Of a DNA stretch of 64,000 bases, positions 57,696 through 64,000 are shown in pieces. Numbering within the stretch: the first letter of the stretch is position 1; the number at the start of each line of letters is the position of its first letter. Below the pieces are notes generated by a model. That model was not told the origin of the DNA. It saw only the letters and a list, made by a program, of their open reading frames with translations, and did not search any database. The stretch spans positions 491,159 to 555,158 of the forward strand of contig NZ_WUMK01000004.1 in assembly GCF_009827055.1 (NCBI RefSeq). Reading direction: 5' to 3'. The DNA comes from Shinella kummerowiae (GTDB taxonomy: Bacteria; Pseudomonadota; Alphaproteobacteria; Rhizobiales; Rhizobiaceae). The position numbers and the translations under genes are program-made.

Positions 57696-57896
57696 TCAGG
57701 CGCTTGCGCTGAGGATGAGGCCGATCAGCCACCCCAACAACTGGTCCGCGGCAAAGAAGAACACGGCCGCAAGGAAGACCATGACAAAAACCATGACGGT
57801 CGAGATCATCGTCTCGCGCCGCGATGGCCAAGTCACTTTCGCCGTCTCGGAGCGTACCTGCTGCAGAAACGCAATCGGATTTGTTTTCGATGCCAT
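57696..57896 (-). CDS. secE: Preprotein translocase subunit SecE
   Basis: A 66-aa short SecE with one membrane span (about residues 33-60) preceded by the amphipathic cytoplasmic helix [25 protein letters not shown], which carries the family signature K-V-T-W-P-S-R-x-E. It clamps SecY in the translocon. It is the first gene of the secE-nusG-rplKAJL-rpoBC series and has a candidate promoter 70-100 bases upstream. Confidence 0.96.
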   Translation of the reverse strand: MASKTNPIAFLQQVRSETAKVTWPSRRETMISTVMVFVMVFLAAVFFFAADQLLGWLIGLILSASA

Positions 57897-57967
57897 TGAA
57901 TGTCCACGCCATTACGGCACGTAAAGCTGAACTATCAGCCCCACGCACCGCGTGTCTGTTTTGCCCT

Positions 57968-57996
57968 ACATAAAGCCCGATTCTCTTTTTCACAAG
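57968..57996 (-). promoter_or_regulatory. Candidate promoter for secE-nusG
   Basis: On the minus strand CTTGTG (57991-57996), a 17-base spacer and TTATGT (57968-57973), between tRNA-Trp and secE, giving a leader of about 65 bases. Confidence 0.45.
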
Positions 57997-58091
57997 AGGC
58001 AGCCCGGGCTTTTCACGAATTTAGACGGCCAAACGCCGTCGTGCCATCTCCCGCCGTCGCTGCAAGTCGTCCGCGCTGTTCGGCTTTGGAG

Positions 58092-58167
<76 letters not shown>

Positions 58168-58303
58168 AGATGCTTGCCGCCCCATGGCGAAACGCCCGTT
58201 GCCGGCAAGGCATGGCGTCTTTACGGCGCACGGAACGACTTGGCAAGCCCGAAGGCAAGATTTTTTCACAGCTTTGCAGCAGTTTACCTTCCCCGTCCCC
58301 GGA

Positions 58304-58960
58304 TTACCAATCGAAGCGAAGCTGTGCCTTGACGGCGCCGATCAGGGACGTGTCTTCCCGCCGTACCGACGCGGTGAGGTCAAGGCAATCAAAGACGCGC
58401 TGCTCGACCCCGAATTCCGCGGCGACACGCCTCTGCCCGCTCGCCGCCGAGCCGGACGCGACGAACGACGTCCCGGTCCGCAGCGCCTGGACCCGGGCTT
58501 TCTGCGTCATACGAAGGGCGCCGCGGTCGTTATGCCGCACACTGGCATCCGCCGACACGGACGGCGCAACGACGACATCGAACGACGGTGACGCCATCCA
58601 GCGCCGTGAGACGCCGGCCGTCGCTGAAACGCGTCCGGTCAACGGGTTATAGCCGGCCGACACGCTCCGCTCCGCCCCCGAGCCGCCCTGTCCGCGCATT
58701 TCCGCCCAGAGGCGCGCATAGTCCCGCGTCGCGCGGATGCCGCCCGTCGAGGACGTGGTGATGGAGACATCCACCCCCGCGCTTACAGGATTGCCCGTTG
58801 CGGCCTGCGCGCCCATGCGCAGACGGTAGGCATTGGCGGAGAGCTTTGCCGGCGACCAGATGAGAAGAGAATCACCTGCCGCGGCAGCGCCAGCCGGTTG
58901 AAACGCGAGAATCATCGCGAGGGCGAGCGCTGCATGCGCTGCGCGTGCAAAACCGTCCAT
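58304..58960 (-). CDS. Exported protein, possible outer-membrane beta-barrel, 218 aa
   Basis: A 218-aa protein with a signal peptide (ARAAHAALALAMILAFQPAGAAAAG, cleavage near residue 28). The mature part has alternating hydrophobic residues in short strands and ends in an aromatic residue (LRFDW), features of small outer-membrane barrels. Two Trp-containing repeats and many Ser/Thr-rich turns are seen, with no named domain. It is placed between tRNA-Trp and the second tuf on the same strand. Confidence 0.65.
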   Translation of the reverse strand: MDGFARAAHAALALAMILAFQPAGAAAAGDSLLIWSPAKLSANAYRLRMGAQAATGNPVSAGVDVSITTSSTGGIRATRDYARLWAEMRGQGGSGAERSVSAGYNPLTGRVSATAGVSRRWMASPSFDVVVAPSVSADASVRHNDRGALRMTQKARVQALRTGTSFVASGSAASGQRRVAAEFGVEQRVFDCLDLTASVRREDTSLIGAVKAQLRFDW

Positions 58961-59213
58961 GAAGATAGGCCTGTCTGCTTGTTAACGTGATGCGCGCGGC
59001 ACACTCATGCCCGCCACACGCAGGGGCGCTTTGCAATACAGATCAAAGATGATCCGCAGGCGCCAGGCGCGTGGTCTCTTCCCACGTGCCGTGCCGCTCG
59101 AAGCGACGCCCCAAACCTACCGCCTGGCGCCCACCGGCTCCATCCCCAAAACTGGCGAGTTATCGCCCACCGCTAAACAAGTGAACGTTTTCAAAGACGC
59201 CTTAAAACAGAAA
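58961..59213. other. Gap between tuf and the exported protein, no gene seen
   Basis: About 250 bases with no coding frame I can support. The right end adjoins the tuf terminator, and the left end is the 5' region of the exported protein gene. No tRNA or clear promoter pair was found. Confidence 0.4.
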
Positions 59214-59239
59214 GAGCCCCGCGGTTTCCCGCGGGGCTC
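59214..59239 (-). terminator. Rho-independent terminator after tuf copy 2
   Basis: On the minus strand GAGCCCCGCGG, a four-base loop and its exact complement, followed by TTTCTGTTTT, 25 bases after the tuf stop. It ends the tuf transcript before the exported-protein gene. Confidence 0.88.
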
Positions 59240-59264
59240 CTCGTCAGGCCAAAAGCCTTAAGTC

Positions 59265-60440
<1,176 letters not shown>

Positions 60441-60498
60441 CTCTTTATTTCCTACTGAACGAAAGTTGGGCTAACCGGCCCGTCCGGTTTGGCAGGCG

Positions 60499-60533
60499 TT
60501 TAAGGCTTTCGCAACGAATGCGCAAGCCTTAAA
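60499..60533 (-). other. Hairpin in the tuf copy 2 leader
   Basis: Near-perfect 14-15-base arms (TTTAAGGCTT with TCGCA, and the complement) around a five-base loop, between tRNA-Gly and tuf. No T tract follows; it could end the tRNA transcript partially or structure the tuf leader. Confidence 0.5.
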
Positions 60534-60659
60534 TGCACTGGGAAATATGCCGGAAACGGGCTGAGGTGAGCCGGATTGCCTACAAATCGTGACGCCGAAT
60601 CGTTTTTTCAAGGCAGGGTCTTACGACCACATGCTGATTCTTTTTCTGAAGGTTGGAAA

Positions 60660-60733
60660 TGGAGCGGGTAGCGGGAATCGAACCCGCGTATTCAGCTTGG
60701 AAGGCTGCTGCTCTACCATTGAGCTATACCCGC
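60660..60733 (-). tRNA. tRNA-Gly (TCC)
   Basis: A 74-base cloverleaf with encoded CCA. The acceptor GCGGGTA pairs with TACCCGC, the D arm is TAGCTCAATGGTAGAGC, the anticodon loop CTTCCAA gives TCC (Gly), and the T arm is GGGTTCGATTCCC. It is 24 bases after tRNA-Tyr on the same strand. Confidence 0.95.
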
Positions 60734-60757
60734 GGGGGTCTTGACCCGGAGACAGAA

Positions 60758-60842
60758 TGGTGGAGGGAGTTGGATTTGAACCAACGTAGGCTGAGCCAAC
60801 GGATTTACAGTCCGTCCCCTTTAACCACTCGGGCATCCCTCC
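60758..60842 (-). tRNA. tRNA-Tyr (GTA)
   Basis: An 85-base class II tRNA with encoded CCA. The acceptor GGAGGGA pairs with TCCCTCC, the anticodon loop ACTGTAAAT gives GTA (Tyr), a long variable arm follows (TTGGCTCAGCCTAC region), and the T arm is GGTTCAAATCC. Tyr-Gly order upstream of tuf resembles many bacterial tRNA-tuf clusters. Confidence 0.95.
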
Positions 60843-61135
60843 ATATTCTGTCGGGATCAAGCGACCAGTGTCGACCGGCGGGCAGTGCCTTGTGGGCGGC
60901 GCCTTCGATCTGGCGGCGTATATGACGGGCACAATTCCTCCTGTCAACACGACCTCGCGGAAAAAAATGCGAAAAACGTCATCATCCCCAGAGGGTAGCC
61001 GAACGCGCCGTTTGCGATCAGCCTGATGCCGGCGGCGTTTTCCGGCTTTGCTCCCCGCTTGTGCGGTTTTGTTTTTTGCACGCCGTTTGCGCAAAACCCC
61101 TGCACACTTTTGCGCGACATGCTTTATATGGCCGC

Positions 61136-62011
61136 ATGAGCAAAGACGATACCGGCGGTAAGTCCGCAAAAGACACCCATTACGCCAATCTGCGCCGGGC
61201 GCACCGCGACCAGCGGCGCGACCGTGGCGAGATCCCGACACCGAAAGACGACCGCCGCCGCAAGCCGGCGGAAGGCTGGAAGGCGCCGGCACTTGCCCCC
61301 GACCAGGTCTATCTCTACGGCCTGCACACGGTGCGCGCAGCACTCGACAATCCGGAGCGGAAGATCATCAAGCTTTCGGTGAGCCTGAACGCCGCCCAGC
61401 GACTGGAACTGCCCGAGTTCTCGACCCTGCCCTACCCCGTCGAAACCGTGCTCCCATCCGATCTCGATAAGGTGCTCGGCCCGGACGCCATCCATCAGGG
61501 CGTGATGCTCGAAACGCGGCCGCTGCCTGTGCGCCGGCTGGCGGCGCTGAAGGACAGCCCGCTGCTGCTGGTGCTCGACCAGGTGACCGATCCGCACAAT
61601 GTCGGCGCCATCATGCGCTCGGCCGTCGCCTTCAATGCCGGTGCCGTCATCACGACGCAGCGCCATTCACCGACCGAATCGGGCGTGCTCGCCAAGACGG
61701 CCTCCGGCGCGCTTGAACTCATCCCCTATATCCAGGTCACCAACCTGGCCGACGCGATGGACGAGCTGCACAAGCTCGGCTTCCTGACAATCGGCCTCGA
61801 CTCGGAAGGTCCAGCACCGCTCGAGGGCACGCTCTCGGGCAGCCGTGTCGCGCTGGTCATGGGGGCCGAGGGCAAGGGGCTGCGCCAGAAGACGCGCTCC
61901 ACCTGCAATGCGCTCGCGCGGCTCGATATGCCCGGCGCGATCAAGTCGCTCAATGTCTCGAACGCCGCGGCGATCGCGCTCTACGCCACGCACCGGCACC
62001 TGTTCGGCTGA
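61136..62011 (+). CDS. rlmB: 23S rRNA 2'-O-methyltransferase, TrmH/RlmB family
   Basis: A 291-aa SPOUT-class methyltransferase. A basic N-terminal extension (to about 55) and the substrate-binding domain (YLYGLHTVRAALDNPERKI) precede the trefoil-knot catalytic domain with DQVTDPHNVGAIMRSAVAF (motif 1, catalytic Arg), VMGAEGKGLR (motif 2) and SLNVSNAAAIALY (motif 3). By family it methylates the 2'-OH of a Gm in 23S rRNA (position 2251 in E. coli) using S-adenosylmethionine. The start at 61136 is the first ATG after the AT-rich leader; ribosome site weak. Confidence 0.92.
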   Translation: MSKDDTGGKSAKDTHYANLRRAHRDQRRDRGEIPTPKDDRRRKPAEGWKAPALAPDQVYLYGLHTVRAALDNPERKIIKLSVSLNAAQRLELPEFSTLPYPVETVLPSDLDKVLGPDAIHQGVMLETRPLPVRRLAALKDSPLLLVLDQVTDPHNVGAIMRSAVAFNAGAVITTQRHSPTESGVLAKTASGALELIPYIQVTNLADAMDELHKLGFLTIGLDSEGPAPLEGTLSGSRVALVMGAEGKGLRQKTRSTCNALARLDMPGAIKSLNVSNAAAIALYATHRHLFG

Positions 62012-62028
62012 ACAATTCCGTTGAACAC

Positions 62029-62066
62029 GCAAAGGCCCGCCGGTTTGAGCCGGCGGGCCTTTGCGT
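62029..62066. terminator. Bidirectional terminator between rlmB and azoR
   Basis: GCAAAGGCCCGCCGG with its complement (15-base stem) around a six-base loop, between two convergent genes. It has T residues at both stem ends (CCTTTGC). Confidence 0.85.
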
Positions 62067-62081
62067 TCAGGAGATTTTCGC

Positions 62082-62705
62082 TTAGCTGGCGAGGCGCAGG
62101 TTGGCGCGGCCGGAAATGGTGCGTTCGGCTTCGGAAATCGCCTCGATCTTCGAATCGGCGCTGAGGTTCAGGCCTTCGGCGCGAACGATCTCGATATCCG
62201 TGACACCGAGGAAGCCGAGCACGGCCTTCAGGTAGCTTTCCTGATGGTCCATCACAGCAGCCGGGCCGGCGCTGTAGTGGCCACCACGGGTGGACACGAT
62301 GATGACCTTCTTGCCCTTGGCGAGGCCTTCCGGGCCGTCCGCAGAATAGCGGAACGTCTTGCCGGACACGGCGATACGGTCGATCCAGGTCTTGAGTTGG
62401 CTCGGCAGCGAGAAATTGTACATCGGCACGCCAAGGATGACGGTGTCGGCGGCAAGGAACTCTTCCAGCACGGCCGCACCCTGGACGTTGTCGGCGGCAA
62501 TCTGCGCATCGACATCTTCCGGCTTGGCGTTGGCGGCCATCAGGTGGGCGCCCGAAAGATGCTGCAGCGGGTTGGCGACAAGGTCGCGATAGGTCACGCT
62601 CGCGTCTGGCTGCTCGGACTTGATCTGGGCGACGACAGCGGCCGTCAGGCGGCGGGATACGGAATGCTCTCCGAGAATGCCGGAGTCGATATGGAGGACG
62701 TTCAT
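62082..62705 (-). CDS. azoR: FMN-dependent NADH-azoreductase
   Basis: A 207-aa flavodoxin-like enzyme of the AzoR/acyl-carrier-protein-phosphodiesterase-like family. The opening VLHIDSGILGEHSVSRRL forms the FMN phosphate loop; GVPMYNFSLPSQLKTWIDRI (about 92-111) and STRGGHYS contribute the flavin-binding loops. It reduces quinones and azo compounds with NADH. It is divergent from a LysR gene, with an 18-base TGTTTC-type dyad between them. Confidence 0.92.
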   Translation of the reverse strand: MNVLHIDSGILGEHSVSRRLTAAVVAQIKSEQPDASVTYRDLVANPLQHLSGAHLMAANAKPEDVDAQIAADNVQGAAVLEEFLAADTVILGVPMYNFSLPSQLKTWIDRIAVSGKTFRYSADGPEGLAKGKKVIIVSTRGGHYSAGPAAVMDHQESYLKAVLGFLGVTDIEIVRAEGLNLSADSKIEAISEAERTISGRANLRLAS

Positions 62706-62788
62706 GGTTCAGCACCTTTGTTGTGTTTGGGTGCAAAACATATGATCTGAAAACAATCACCTGATTAGACGGCAAAAACCCAATTGAC

Positions 62789-62806
62789 TGTTTCATGTGA
62801 GAAACA
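62789..62806. promoter_or_regulatory. Putative LysR operator between azoR and its regulator
   Basis: TGTTTC, six bases, GAAACA: an 18-base dyad that includes the T-N11-A spacing typical of LysR sites, in the 130-base divergent intergenic region. Confidence 0.45.
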
Positions 62807-62835
62807 ATAAATGGGGAAATCCGGGAGAAAATGCC

Positions 62836-63783
62836 ATGCAGGACCTGAACGATCTCGCACTGTATGCCGCCGTCGTGCGCCACAAGGGCTTTACCGCGGC
62901 GGCGAACGCGCTGTCGGTGCCGAAATCGAAGATCAGCAAGCGCATCGCCGCCCTCGAGGAGCAGCTTGGCGTGCGCCTGATCGAGCGTTCGACGCGAAAG
63001 CTCTCCATCACCGATATCGGCCAGTCCTTCTATGAGCGCTGCGAGGCCGTGCTCTCCGGCGTGGAGGCGGCCGAGGCGGTCGTCGCCGTCGCCAAGGCGG
63101 AGCCCTCGGGCATGGTGCGCATGGCGATGCCGCCGGGTTTTGCCCCGGCCGTGTCGGATGTCCTGCCCAGCTTCATGAAACGGTATCCGCAGGTGCGCCT
63201 TTCCATCCTCACCACCGGCCGCCCCGTCGATCTCATCGAGGAGCGGATCGATGTCGCGCTGCGCGTGCGGGACGGCTACGACACCGACCAGTCGCTGATC
63301 GTGCGCCGCTTCGGCGGCACGCGGCGCTATCTGGCGGCAAGCCCGGATTTTCTTGAGCGCTTCGGCCCGATCGACCTCGACACGATCGGCCGCGTTCCCA
63401 CACTTTCCATGCAGGAAAACGATATCAGGGCGATCTGGACGCTCTACAACGCCGAGGGCGCGGTGCACGACGTCGCCCATTCCCCGGTGCTCATGTGCTC
63501 CGATTTCAGCGTGCTGGAACGCGCGGCAACCACCGGCGTCGGCCTCGGCCTGTTGCCGGACATCATCGCCGAACGCGGCTTCCGCGCCGGCGCCCTGTCG
63601 CCTGTGCTGCCGGACTGGAGCAGCGCAGAATCAACCGTCCACGCCGTCTTCACCGCCCGCCACGGCATGCTGCCGGCAGTACGCGCCCTCATCGACCATC
63701 TCGCCGAAAACCTGCCGCGCTCCATGCTGCGCTGCAAGGAAATCATGCCCAAAACCCCATCCGACAGCAACTGGTCGATCTGA
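62836..63783 (+). CDS. LysR-type transcriptional regulator, likely of azoR
   Basis: A 315-aa protein with an N-terminal winged HTH (GFTAAANALSVPKSKISKRIAALEEQLGVRLIERSTRKLSIT, about 18-59) and the CrgA/AaeR-like effector domain. The ATG at 62836 is 7 bases after GGGAGA and is preferred over an upstream GTG at 62797. It is divergent from azoR, with a dyad in between, so it probably controls azoR and itself in response to quinones or related electrophiles, as in related YcjZ/QseD-type systems; the inducer is inferred only. Confidence 0.92.
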   Translation: MQDLNDLALYAAVVRHKGFTAAANALSVPKSKISKRIAALEEQLGVRLIERSTRKLSITDIGQSFYERCEAVLSGVEAAEAVVAVAKAEPSGMVRMAMPPGFAPAVSDVLPSFMKRYPQVRLSILTTGRPVDLIEERIDVALRVRDGYDTDQSLIVRRFGGTRRYLAASPDFLERFGPIDLDTIGRVPTLSMQENDIRAIWTLYNAEGAVHDVAHSPVLMCSDFSVLERAATTGVGLGLLPDIIAERGFRAGALSPVLPDWSSAESTVHAVFTARHGMLPAVRALIDHLAENLPRSMLRCKEIMPKTPSDSNWSI

Positions 63784-63835
63784 ACCACCCTTTTCGCTTT
63801 ACAGCGGCGAAAAATATGCTAACTCCACGCCAAGT

Positions 63836-63911
<76 letters not shown>

Positions 63912-64000
63912 TTCTTTTCCTTTAAAGCCAGGTTTTCAAGCTTTCCGTGGGTTCGCCCGCTCAGGGAATATAGCCAAGAACCAGCCTCAAATTCTCACAC

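Noticed and set aside
60621..61343. 240-codon minus-strand frame over the tRNA genes
   Set aside because: It runs through tRNA-Gly and tRNA-Tyr and opposite rlmB; not a protein gene.

Overview
The window comes from a high-GC alphaproteobacterium, almost certainly Rhizobiaceae (Rhizobium, Agrobacterium, Ensifer or Shinella). I infer this from the gene order (rplQ-rpoA-rpsK-rpsM-adk-secY-spc-S10-tuf-fusA-rpsG-rpsL followed by rpoC-rpoB-rplLJAK-nusG-secE-tRNA-Trp-tuf), the two tuf genes, the enlarged UvrB, the MsrP/MsrQ pair beside a Deg protease, and rhizobial-style small proteins. The genus cannot be fixed from sequence reading alone.

Layout. 1-8600: mixed accessory genes: the start of a probable DUF1800 protein, a DUF486 membrane protein, a GGDEF-EAL c-di-GMP protein, a flavodoxin-fold reductase divergent from a LysR regulator, an unrecognised three-gene cassette of exported Cys-containing proteins (4656-7613), and a DUF3137 membrane protein. 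8720-11833: uvrB, carrying a palindromic repeat inside its coding sequence. 11900-13890: an AT-richer RloA/RloB-type defence pair whose rloB has an in-frame TGA. 13900-14790: a GC-rich stretch without a credible gene. 14791-19074: small conserved genes, an EEP-family phosphohydrolase, two alpha/beta hydrolases and a DUF1883 protein. 19071-23568: rarA and a Do-like protease (minus strand), then msrP-msrQ (plus strand).

23639-43166 is the S10-spc-alpha-str supercluster, all on the minus strand and transcribed from rpsL toward rplQ: 27 ribosomal protein genes plus fusA, tuf, secY, adk and rpoA. It appears to be divided by internal signals: a str promoter near 43425, a terminator after rplO and a promoter before secY, a promoter before rpsM, a hairpin-plus-T-tract between rpsQ and rplN, and a bidirectional terminator after rplQ. 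43722-45648 holds two plus-strand genes (a 98-aa hypothetical and a LuxR-type regulator) set between the two minus-strand expression clusters.

45746-60842 is the rif cluster: rpoC, rpoB, rplL, rplJ, rplA, rplK, nusG, secE, tRNA-Trp, an exported hypothetical, the second tuf, tRNA-Gly and tRNA-Tyr. The spacers rpoC-rpoB, rpoB-rplL and rplJ-rplA each hold strong RNA hairpins, which fits attenuation or processing in an operon whose products are needed in different amounts. 61136-63911 contains rlmB, azoR divergent from a second LysR regulator, and tRNA-Thr.

The items most worth a second look are the three-gene exported cassette, the rloB nonsense codon that separates its Toprim-like motifs, the palindromic element translated within uvrB, the homogenised tuf pair, and the hairpins in the ribosomal and RNA polymerase operons. 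I saw no CRISPR array, insertion sequence, integrase, rRNA gene or replication origin.
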